In this document: positions 41,710-48,514 of the stretch, piece by piece
Numbering within the stretch: position 1 is the stretch's first letter
How the letters are laid out: each line of letters begins with the position of its first letter
NCBI RefSeq assembly: GCF_900069005.2
Contig: NZ_LN831279.1
Coordinates: 2,808,961-2,872,960 of the forward strand
DNA from: Paenibacillus sp. GM2
GTDB lineage: Bacteria > Bacillota > Bacilli > Paenibacillales > Paenibacillaceae
DNA: 64,000 nucleotides
Reading direction: 5' to 3'
Made by a program: the position numbers and the translations under genes
The notes under the pieces: model-generated
Seen by the model: only the letters and a program-made list of their open reading frames with translations
What the model was told of the DNA's origin: nothing
Database searches by the model: none

Positions 41710-43041
41710 TTATTTTTTCGTATCAGTATTGCTCTTATTCGTATTTTTATTGACGCTCGCTACAGTCTTATCCGTATTCTTCCCGGCCTTAGCCATCGTC
41801 CCTGCCTTCTCGGTATCCTGACTCTCCCAATAGATATCTGCGATAATTCCGGCCAGTACTTTGACGGTGTTATTAAGCTCTTCCTCGGAATTATCGATAC
41901 CGCCGATCTCGATTAAAATATTGTTGGGCGATAAGGACTGGTTATATTCTCCGTTGCCTTGCGCTGAGGTCTTGCCCCAGATTCCACGCGATATTCCCGG
42001 GTAGGTTTTCTCCATCCGATCATGGATTGAGCTGGCGAATTCCTCATTCTGGCGCCAATTTTCGTTGGAATGACCGATGATGAAATAGACCTGCGCATAG
42101 TTCACCCCGTCAATCGTTGCCGTCGTCTTATCATGACGCTTCGAGTCACGATGGATATCGAAATAGTACTGCAGCTTGCCGTTCTCCGCCATCGCCTGTT
42201 TAACCGTCTCTCTTGAATATTTATATGAATAATTGTAATTGTAATTACTCACTGTTGCTTGATAGTTAACAAAAGAGTGCAGTGCGGCTACGCCCTTCTT
42301 CTCCAGCGCACTGGCCAGCATCTTGCCGACAAGCCCAACGTTCTTATCCTCCTTTGAAGAACTGGGATTGTCCACATTTGAACCCAACAGCGGATTGTAT
42401 GATTCCTGTGGATGAGAGTGATAGATCATCACGATATTCTTGTTGCCCGGTTTGATAGGCGATTCATCATCCTTGGGATCCTGTCCCCCGGACTTATCCG
42501 GCGGTTGGACGTTGTCTCCCCCCTGCTGCGAATCTGGTGCGGGCTGATCCCCGTCTCCGTTCCCTTCCTGATGATCCGGCGCGCTGCCATCGGCACCGGA
42601 ACCGGGCCGGTAATCCTCCGGAGCCGAGGCCGTATTATTGCCTGAGCCGCTGCGCAGAAGTATCGGGTTGTCTGCTCCAAGTCCGGGTACTTCCCGGGCG
42701 ATCAGACTCTTCGGATCAGCCGGATTAACATCGGTCAATAATTGAAATACAAAATTCGTCATTTTCTTACCGTCAAAGACGAGCGACTGCTTCTCATTCA
42801 CCGAATGCGGCAGCTCCATGCCTACCATATCGATAAAAAAACGGCTCGACAGCGAAGCGGCAAGCCCCTTCATCGAAGATACCGGTGAATTGTTCAGGCT
42901 CTTCTCGGCAATTCCCAGGGTGCCCAATAAGACAAAAAATACGGCCGCCATCACCGACATTAACAAGAAGGTTCGTCCCATCGCCAGCATATGCATCATG
43001 CTTCGTTTGATTTTGCCTATATTCCATGCTCTAAATTTCAT
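41710..43041 (-). CDS. spoIIP: Stage II sporulation protein P (SpoIIP)
   Basis: Peptidoglycan amidase/endopeptidase of the SpoIIDMP engulfment complex, made in the mother cell. The 443-residue product has an N-terminal membrane anchor (about residues 20-45) and a low-complexity Gly/Asp/Gln/Pro linker (about 130-205). The catalytic domain contains VMIYHSHPQESYNP, YYFDIHRDSKRHDKT, FIIGHSNENW and ILIEIGG, the metal and catalytic motifs of the family. The C-terminal 35 residues are a Lys/Asn/Thr-rich tail not common in the family. ATG 43041 follows GGAGGAAGC; the frame is open further to 43083. It shows that the organism sporulates. Confidence 0.95.
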   Translation of the reverse strand: MKFRAWNIGKIKRSMMHMLAMGRTFLLMSVMAAVFFVLLGTLGIAEKSLNNSPVSSMKGLAASLSSRFFIDMVGMELPHSVNEKQSLVFDGKKMTNFVFQLLTDVNPADPKSLIAREVPGLGADNPILLRSGSGNNTASAPEDYRPGSGADGSAPDHQEGNGDGDQPAPDSQQGGDNVQPPDKSGGQDPKDDESPIKPGNKNIVMIYHSHPQESYNPLLGSNVDNPSSSKEDKNVGLVGKMLASALEKKGVAALHSFVNYQATVSNYNYNYSYKYSRETVKQAMAENGKLQYYFDIHRDSKRHDKTTATIDGVNYAQVYFIIGHSNENWRQNEEFASSIHDRMEKTYPGISRGIWGKTSAQGNGEYNQSLSPNNILIEIGGIDNSEEELNNTVKVLAGIIADIYWESQDTEKAGTMAKAGKNTDKTVASVNKNTNKSNTDTKK

Positions 43042-43194
43042 GCTTCCTCCGTCCTCCCTAGCCAGTTGTTCTATCGGAATCATTCCTTGTACTCCAAATC
43101 TATGAATCTATTCGAATGAATAGAACCTAGAATTCTAACAACAAAGAAGAAGTCCGCTAGATTCGTTGAACTACGGGCTTAGGAGAAAGAAGGC

Positions 43195-43235
43195 CCAACA
43201 TTCCAAAGGGGAACGGTGCCCCTTTGGAATATTGG
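43195..43235 (-). terminator. Terminator of gpr
   Basis: CCAATATTCCAAAGGGG pairs with CCCCTTTGGAATGTTGG on the minus strand around a 7-nt loop, a stem of about 18 bp followed by CCTTCTTTCT. Confidence 0.8.
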
Positions 43236-43284
43236 ACCCTGCCGGCGGCGAAGCTATTTGCAATTCTCCATCGCTTATCGCCGT

Positions 43285-44301
43285 CTAGTGCGTATAACTT
43301 GCCACATTGTCAGGCGTTACCGCCTCATGTAAAGACAGATTAAGTCCGCTTGCGATTACATTGGCAATGTCTTCAATGAATTCATCGATTTCCTTGGGTG
43401 TAACGATCAGGTCATGTCCCAGCGGCTCGAGCACCTCTTTGACAAGTCCCAGCCGTTCACCTTCACTCAGGTCATGGAGCAGACCCATAATCTGCTTTGT
43501 CTCCGACCCCTGGCCATCACTGCTCTCATCGTTGAAATGCGTCTTCATCAGATCAAGCACATTGTTCACGATTGTAGAGGCGTAGCACACCGTCGGAACG
43601 CCGATCGCTATACAAGGAATGCCGAGGATTTCTTGGGTTAACCCGCGGCGTTTGTTGCCGATGCCCGAGCCTGGGTGAATGCCGATATCCGCGATCTGAA
43701 TCGTCGTATTGACTCTTTCCAGCGAGCGGGAGGCCAGCGCGTCAATAGCAATGATCAGATCCGGCTTCGTCCGCTCCACGATCCCCTGCACCACCTCGCT
43801 TGACTCGATACCGGTGATCCCGAGCACGCCAGGAGCAATAGCGCTAACCTCTCTGTAGCCGGGAGCAACCTGGTCCCGAGCCAGTTCAAAGAAATGACGG
43901 GTAACAAGCACATTCTCCACCACAAGTGGTCCAAGTGCATCCGGGGTCACATTCCAGTTGCCAAGTCCAACGATCAGCACCTTTGCCCCGTTATTAATGC
44001 CTATTTTATTAAGAAATCCACTAAACTCCTGAGCAAAAGCTGCCGACACCTTCTCCTGCAAATCAGTATCCTGACTACGCAGGCCCGGCACTTCTAAAGT
44101 AATATAATGACCCATCATTCGGCCAAGCTGCTGTGAAGCGTTCTCGTCAGTGACATCCAGCCGGGTAATCTTGATTCCGTCATGCTCGTCCACCTGCTCC
44201 TGTACGCCGGGCAGCGGACCGCCATGCACCGTCTCGGCCATTTCCTTCGATTCAACCGCTAAATCGGTTCTTACCGCATAATCACGCAAATCCAGATTCA
44301 T
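43285..44301 (-). CDS. gpr: Germination protease GPR
   Basis: Spore aspartic-type endoprotease (family A25) that degrades small acid-soluble proteins at germination. The 338-residue zymogen starts MNLDLRDYAVRTDLAVES, the conserved region around the autoprocessing site. The two catalytic Asp are in TPDALGP (near 125) and IAIDALASR (near 190), followed by DIGIHPGSGIGNKR. The length is slightly less than B. subtilis GPR (368). TGGAGGT lies 9 nt before the ATG. A sigma-G/F-type promoter lies upstream at 44341-44370. It is divergent from rpsT as in Bacillus. Confidence 0.97.
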   Translation of the reverse strand: MNLDLRDYAVRTDLAVESKEMAETVHGGPLPGVQEQVDEHDGIKITRLDVTDENASQQLGRMMGHYITLEVPGLRSQDTDLQEKVSAAFAQEFSGFLNKIGINNGAKVLIVGLGNWNVTPDALGPLVVENVLVTRHFFELARDQVAPGYREVSAIAPGVLGITGIESSEVVQGIVERTKPDLIIAIDALASRSLERVNTTIQIADIGIHPGSGIGNKRRGLTQEILGIPCIAIGVPTVCYASTIVNNVLDLMKTHFNDESSDGQGSETKQIMGLLHDLSEGERLGLVKEVLEPLGHDLIVTPKEIDEFIEDIANVIASGLNLSLHEAVTPDNVASYTH

Positions 44302-44340
44302 CTGATTCAGACCTCCATTTCCTCTTTTGCCTATACCTGT

Positions 44341-44370
44341 TATTGTGCAGGAAAGGAATTCCGATTATGC
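44341..44370 (-). promoter_or_regulatory. Forespore (sigma-G/sigma-F type) promoter of gpr
   Basis: On the minus strand GCATA (44366-44370) is followed after 18 bp by CACAATA (44341-44347), close to the sigma-G consensus GHATR-N18-CATnHTA with one mismatch. The predicted transcript starts about 35 bp before the ATG. B. subtilis gpr is read by sigma-F and sigma-G. Confidence 0.65.
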
Positions 44371-44420
44371 AAGCAAAGTTCATCAAGTTCACTTTTGTTC
44401 ATTCACTTTTGATGAATTCG

Positions 44421-44449
44421 TTGCAATTTGGCGGGACGCGTGATAAAAT
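44421..44449 (+). promoter_or_regulatory. Sigma-A promoter of rpsT
   Basis: TTGCAA (44421-44426) and TAAAAT (44444-44449) are 17 bp apart. Two direct TTCACTTTTG copies (44388-44397 and 44402-44411) inside a TTCATCAA/TTGATGAA inverted repeat lie just upstream and could be an AT-rich UP region or an operator. Confidence 0.75.
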
Positions 44450-44503
44450 ATTTTAAGTTGTGAATCATCTGGCTTGATATATGTTTTACAGGAGGTGAAT
44501 GCA

Positions 44504-44776
44504 ATGCCAAACATTAAATCCGCAATCAAACGTGTTAAAACTAACGACAAACGTCGCCAACTTAACGCTTCGCAAAAATCTGCACTGCGTACTGTAGTTA
44601 AAACTGCTGATACTGCATTGACAGCTAACGATGTGGAAGCAGCTAAAGCCGCTTTCGCCGCTGCTACCAAGAAATTGGACAAAGCCGTTACTAAAGGTCT
44701 GATCCATAAGAATGCAGCAGCTCGCAAGAAATCCCGCTTGGCTAAAAAATTGAACGCCCTTACGGCTCAAGCGTAA
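44504..44776 (+). CDS. rpsT: 30S ribosomal protein S20
   Basis: Small-subunit protein that binds 16S rRNA early in assembly. It is 90 residues, Lys/Ala-rich, with the N-terminal family signature MPNIKSAIKRVKTNDKRR and the C-terminal KGLIHKNAAARKKSRLAKKLN helix. ACAGGAGGTGAATGCA precedes the ATG; the frame is open from 44474, but only this start gives the family N-terminus. It has its own promoter and a strong terminator, and is divergent from gpr and convergent with holA. Confidence 0.99.
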   Translation: MPNIKSAIKRVKTNDKRRQLNASQKSALRTVVKTADTALTANDVEAAKAAFAAATKKLDKAVTKGLIHKNAAARKKSRLAKKLNALTAQA

Positions 44777-44808
44777 TCGGCGACATTTTAATAAACTGAA
44801 GCCTGAAG

Positions 44809-44837
44809 AGACCTGAACGAATTCGTTCAGGTCTTTT
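44809..44837 (+). terminator. Terminator of rpsT
   Basis: AGACCTGAACGAA/TTCGTTCAGGTCT is a perfect 26-bp palindrome followed by T5. Confidence 0.95.
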
Positions 44838-44848
44838 TGGATTTATTA

Positions 44849-45033
44849 CTAACGAAACCAGGTATCCTTATTGACACCAAATAGAGCAACTCAAAATTGT
44901 AACGAAACAGGGGATCGCTATATATCCGAATTAAGGTTACGACCTTAGTTTCAGCACAAATAACGATACGGTGTTTCGTTAAACCTGAATTGCCCTTGTT
45001 TTTGAGCCAATAACGTTCTGGGGTTTCGTTAAG
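44849..45033. repeat. Palindromic-repeat cluster, 4 units (2 + 2 inverted)
   Basis: It lies between the rpsT terminator and the holA 3' end. Units at 44849-44879 and 44899-44928 point one way, and units at 44957-44982 and 45007-45033 the other. Centres are about 50, 61 and 50 bp apart. The 20-bp stretches between units are not conserved between loci. Confidence 0.88.
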
Positions 45034-45089
45034 ATAAAATAAACAAATGAGCGACCCACAAACTTGATGAATCACATGAGGCCGCGCCT

Positions 45090-46112
45090 CTACGCCCCAA
45101 GTTTCAGCAGGAACATTTCCAATCCAAGCACTTTATCAACCCGCCCGCTCTTCATGCGGTAATCCAGCTCAGCCAGCTCTGACAATATGCCCCGCAACGC
45201 CGCAGCTTCGAATTTACGCGCCTGTTCACCGGCAATCTTCACCGCATAGGGATGCAGACTAAGCTGAGAAGCGATCTGCTGCTGGGAGTAGCTCTGCCTG
45301 GCCAAATCCTTAACCTGCAGCATAATGCGGAACTGGCGGGCGATTAGGGCAGCGATTTTAATAGGCTCTTCACGCTGCTTAAGAAGCTCATAGAATATAT
45401 CGAGCGCCTTCTCCAATTTCAAATTCGCGATATTCTCGACCATAACGAATACATTTTGCTCCGTGCTCCTCGCTACCAGCTGCTCCACTGTGGACGGCTC
45501 GATTTTGCCTCCCGAGCCCGTATATAGACAGAGCTTGTCCACCTCGACCGACAGGGCTGACAACTGTACCCCTGCTGAAGCGATAAGCGCCTCCGCCGCA
45601 TCCGTTCCAATCCGGCAGCCTCGGCCCTCCACCTCGCGAACTACCCACTGCACAAGCTCAGCTCCGCTAAGCGGCAGGAAGGACAGAACGACTCCCTCGC
45701 TTTTCATCGTCTTAACGATCTTCTTGCGCTCATCCAGCTTCTCGCTGTTAGCCATAAACACAATGACACTATATTCAGCAGGATTAGCGCAATAGGTCAA
45801 TAACGTCTCCAGCTTATGCTCGATTTTGCTATTGTCCCTGCCTGCTGTAAATACAGCGGAATCTTTGGCAATGATCAACTTGCGCTCAGCCAGAAAGGGC
45901 GGCGTCTCTGCTTCTTCAATGACCACCTCCACCGGGGTCTCCGCCAGATCAAAATGAGCGAGCGCGAAATCGCGTTGGTCCGGGTCCACAATTTGCTCCT
46001 GCAATAAGGCGATAAATTGCTGCATCTGATATTTCTCTGTTCCATAACACAAATATAAAGGGGAGACCTTCCCTTGTTTGATCTCTTTGATCGCGGCCTT
46101 CACATCCACCAT
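45090..46112 (-). CDS. holA: DNA polymerase III, delta subunit
   Basis: Clamp-loader subunit that opens the beta sliding clamp. The 340-residue AAA+-like protein starts with the clamp-binding region (SPLYLCYGTEKYQMQQFIALL). It continues with ERKLIIAKDSAVF, the LSFLPLSGAELVQWVVREV segment, the domain II region LSVEVDKLCLY and a helical C-terminal collar (PIKIAALIARQFRIMLQVKDLA). Walker A is absent, as is normal for delta. The length matches YqeN (about 347). AAGGAGGGAAAA precedes the ATG. It lies between the comE/sigma region and rpsT, as in Bacillus. Confidence 0.95.
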   Translation of the reverse strand: MVDVKAAIKEIKQGKVSPLYLCYGTEKYQMQQFIALLQEQIVDPDQRDFALAHFDLAETPVEVVIEEAETPPFLAERKLIIAKDSAVFTAGRDNSKIEHKLETLLTYCANPAEYSVIVFMANSEKLDERKKIVKTMKSEGVVLSFLPLSGAELVQWVVREVEGRGCRIGTDAAEALIASAGVQLSALSVEVDKLCLYTGSGGKIEPSTVEQLVARSTEQNVFVMVENIANLKLEKALDIFYELLKQREEPIKIAALIARQFRIMLQVKDLARQSYSQQQIASQLSLHPYAVKIAGEQARKFEAAALRGILSELAELDYRMKSGRVDKVLGLEMFLLKLGA

Positions 46113-46418
46113 TTTTCCCTCCTTGTCTATTTAAGAGGTATTTGAAAAGTCCATCTTTTTAAACACTCATTGTATTATCATATCTCGAAAAACACGGTTC
46201 GTCCAAGCCGCATTTTTCAGATCAACATAGGGTGGTTCGCATTTAACGCAACAAAGGGACCCCGCTATATTAGCATAAGGTCCCTTTGTCCCAGAACATC
46301 TATATAAACGCGGGCTGAAAAGCTCTAGAAACTTTTCCGCCGGCGGTCATACGACGATCAGGGTCCGTCTTTTCTCTCTAATCTATATAACCTATTCCAT
46401 ATCTCATAAAAAGGTGAC
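46113..46418. other. Intergenic space with the anti-sigma terminator
   Basis: The 306-bp space between the anti-sigma and holA genes contains no gene. A hairpin (ACAAAGGGACC/GGTCCCTTTGT, 46251-46289) terminates the sigma operon on the minus strand. TTGAAAAGTCCATCTTTTT near 46147 resembles a degraded end of the AGTCCGCTTTT repeat family. Confidence 0.6.
46248..46290 (-). terminator. Terminator of the sigma/anti-sigma operon
   Basis: An 11-bp perfect stem (ACAAAGGGACC) with a 17-nt loop. The T-tract on the minus strand is weak (TTGCGTTAAAT). Confidence 0.6.
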
Positions 46419-47672
46419 TCATTTATTTGTATTTTTTTGAGTTTGGTCCTTATTTCCAGGTGAGCCGGCATCGCTTCCAGCATCCGCCTGCAACGTATAA
46501 GTGGAAGTCACGCCATCCTTCTCGATCTCATACTGATACGATTTGCTGTCCTCGGACCAGGAGCCTCGCACCCATACACCATCAAAGGGCTGATCTGTAA
46601 TCAATGTGCGGCCGTTCATACTATCTATGTTGTTCTGATACAAATAGAGATGGCTATCGTTAACCTCGACCGTAAAGCCTCCGTCCGGCGAAGTCCAAAT
46701 ATCCGCAGCCAGTATGCCCATGATATTTTTACCAATTGTAAAGGGATGGTTCTCAGTGGAATCCGCGGCATCTCCGGTTCCCTCCGTTGTTTGGTTATGA
46801 ATGTCAAAACTGAGATTGTCCTTGGCAGCTTTATCGCTGGCAGCTCCCCAGTCTGTTGCATTTCCCGAAGCGGTTGAGCTAGGCGTAGCTTTCTCCTGCT
46901 TGCCGTGCTGTCCACTCGAAGCCTTATCGCTGGCAGACGCATCGGTCTTATTGGGGGCCGTCGTGTCCGCTGAATCCCGCTTGCTTATTGGAGCCTGAGC
47001 ATCGTTCTTGTCCCCGACAGGAGCCCCCCCCATCCGTGCAGCATTAGGGTTCTCATCTCCTGCATGGCCATCTTGCTGATCTGTCGATCTCAAGACGCTG
47101 TCACCGGCGTTACCAGCCGGATCCCCGCTGTCCTCCGGTGCTAAGTAGCTCTGTACACCACCTTCATCAGCAGCAGAGCTATCTGTACGATCTGACTGGG
47201 CAGCCTGATCATTACTGGACATAGATTGCACCGACATTTCCGCATCGGACACCGTATGCGGCTGGTAATTGTAAATGAATATGCCAAGGACCAACGCGGC
47301 AGTTACGCCAAGTGCCCCGGCGCGAAAAGCGCGGCTCCGCCACGGACTCTGCCTGCGGCTGCGGCTTGCCGCCGCTTCTGCAGACCTGGCAACCAGCGGC
47401 TCCATCCCGGGAAGCACCTCTGAAGCGCTGCCCTCCTCTCGGCGGGCCCTGTCGATCTCATCCAGCTGAGGAAGGATCGAATCAACCAGACTGATCTTCG
47501 GCATAACCTTGGGAAGCTGTTCTAACCTGGAATTCAGCCTTTTCAATATATCAAATTCTTCGGCACAATCTCGACACATGCGGATATGCTCGAATAATCG
47601 GGCGCTTTCTTCATCGTTCAAATCATGGTCTAAATAACGATGCATCCATTCCACCGCCTCCGAACATTTCAT
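46419..47672 (-). CDS. Anti-sigma factor with zinc-finger (ZAS) domain
   Basis: Membrane-anchored inhibitor of the ECF sigma factor encoded just upstream. The N-terminal ZAS domain has the HxxxCxxC metal motif (His29, Cys33, Cys36) plus Cys3. A membrane segment lies at about residues 115-137. It is followed by a long Asp/Ser/Ala-rich, probably disordered outside linker (about 140-290) and a C-terminal folded part with Trp/Tyr strands (GILAADIWTSPDGGFTVEV, then WVRGSWSEDSKSYQYEI), which could be the sensor. At 417 residues it is about twice RsiW. The ATG overlaps the sigma stop by 4 nt. Confidence 0.88.
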   Translation of the reverse strand: MKCSEAVEWMHRYLDHDLNDEESARLFEHIRMCRDCAEEFDILKRLNSRLEQLPKVMPKISLVDSILPQLDEIDRARREEGSASEVLPGMEPLVARSAEAAASRSRRQSPWRSRAFRAGALGVTAALVLGIFIYNYQPHTVSDAEMSVQSMSSNDQAAQSDRTDSSAADEGGVQSYLAPEDSGDPAGNAGDSVLRSTDQQDGHAGDENPNAARMGGAPVGDKNDAQAPISKRDSADTTAPNKTDASASDKASSGQHGKQEKATPSSTASGNATDWGAASDKAAKDNLSFDIHNQTTEGTGDAADSTENHPFTIGKNIMGILAADIWTSPDGGFTVEVNDSHLYLYQNNIDSMNGRTLITDQPFDGVWVRGSWSEDSKSYQYEIEKDGVTSTYTLQADAGSDAGSPGNKDQTQKNTNK

Positions 47673-48217
47673 CCTGACACACCACCTTTCTGATAATCTT
47701 GGAGTAAATGCTGAAGCTGTTGTCTCGCCCTGAATAAATAGGATTTCACCGTATTCAGCGGTAAATTCAAACAGTCAGCAATTTCATTGTACGAGAAGTC
47801 CTGCAAATATCTCAGAACAACAACAGAACGGTGATGTTCCGGAAGCTGATCGATTGCTTCGCGAATGTCCTCTGCTATGTAGCCGGACATCACTTCCCTC
47901 TCGACACTCTCTTTCCCTTGAAAAACAAGCTCATGCTCTTCAATAGAAACCGTAGGTTTGTTCCTTCGGAACTTATCAATACATATATTGGTTACTATGC
48001 GCTGAACCCATGTCTTGAATTGCGCCTTCTCCTCATAGGAATCTATCTTCGTATAGATCCTGATTAGCGCCTCCTGGGCTGCATCCAGCGCGTCCTGTTC
48101 ATTATTCAAAATATAATAGGCCGTCCGGTACACATGTGTTTCTATCTCACGCAATAGGGTGATTAGAGCGTCGCGATCGCCCTGCTGAGCGGCTCTGATG
48201 AGTCCCTGCTCTACCAC
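47669..48217 (-). CDS. ECF-type RNA polymerase sigma factor (SigW-like)
   Basis: Group 4 sigma-70 factor of 182 residues. Region 2 (YYILNNEQDALDAAQEALIRIY...FKTWVQRIVTNICIDKFRR, about 35-85) and region 4 (LPEHHRSVVVLRYLQDFSYNEIADCLNLPLNTVKSYLFRARQQL, about 125-170) are complete. The start is GTG 48217 with AAGGAAGGGGG upstream. It is co-transcribed and overlaps by 4 nt with its anti-sigma gene. The preceding promoter (48247-48273) has the ECF form TGCAAC-N17-CGTC, which implies autoregulation and a cell-envelope or stress role by analogy with SigV/SigW; the actual stimulus is unknown. Confidence 0.93.
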   Translation of the reverse strand: MVEQGLIRAAQQGDRDALITLLREIETHVYRTAYYILNNEQDALDAAQEALIRIYTKIDSYEEKAQFKTWVQRIVTNICIDKFRRNKPTVSIEEHELVFQGKESVEREVMSGYIAEDIREAIDQLPEHHRSVVVLRYLQDFSYNEIADCLNLPLNTVKSYLFRARQQLQHLLQDYQKGGVSG

Positions 48218-48246
48218 TAAGGCTCCCCCTTCCTTGCAACATTACA

Positions 48247-48273
48247 GACGATATCGGCCAGCGATATGTTGCA
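48247..48273 (-). promoter_or_regulatory. ECF-type autoregulatory promoter
   Basis: On the minus strand TGCAAC (48268-48273) and CGTC (48247-48250) are 17 bp apart, the pattern of Bacillus ECF promoters (AAC motif in -35, CGTC in -10). The spacer itself is an inverted repeat (ATATCG...CGATAT). The leader to the GTG is only about 25 nt. Confidence 0.7.
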
Positions 48274-48426
48274 ACATTGTTATTCTATTTTTTAGACAAA
48301 TCTTGTTAGGCTCTAAAAATTTGAAACATGCACTTTTAAGTAGTTTATTTTTACATATATGTTCTCAATCTCACCTAAGAATACCAAAAAAAAGAGAACG
48401 CGTCATCCAGCGGACACAGTGTAAAA

Positions 48427-48454
48427 ATAAAAAAAAGAGGTCGCTAGTGACCTC
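48427..48454 (-). terminator. Terminator of comEC
   Basis: GAGGTC-ACTAGC-GACCTC followed by T8 on the minus strand, about 60 bp past the comEC stop and before the sigma operon. Confidence 0.92.
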
Positions 48455-48514
48455 AACAAAATCCAGTCGTACTATGAGACGTGGGAAGGAGTGAATAGTT
48501 TCTATGAACACTGC

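Noticed and set aside
41710..43041. Alternative call of spoIIP as an N-acetylmuramoyl-L-alanine amidase of the AmiA type
   Set aside because: The YHSHPQESYNP and DIHRDSKRHDKT motifs and the gpr-spoIIP-yqxA order are specific to SpoIIP.
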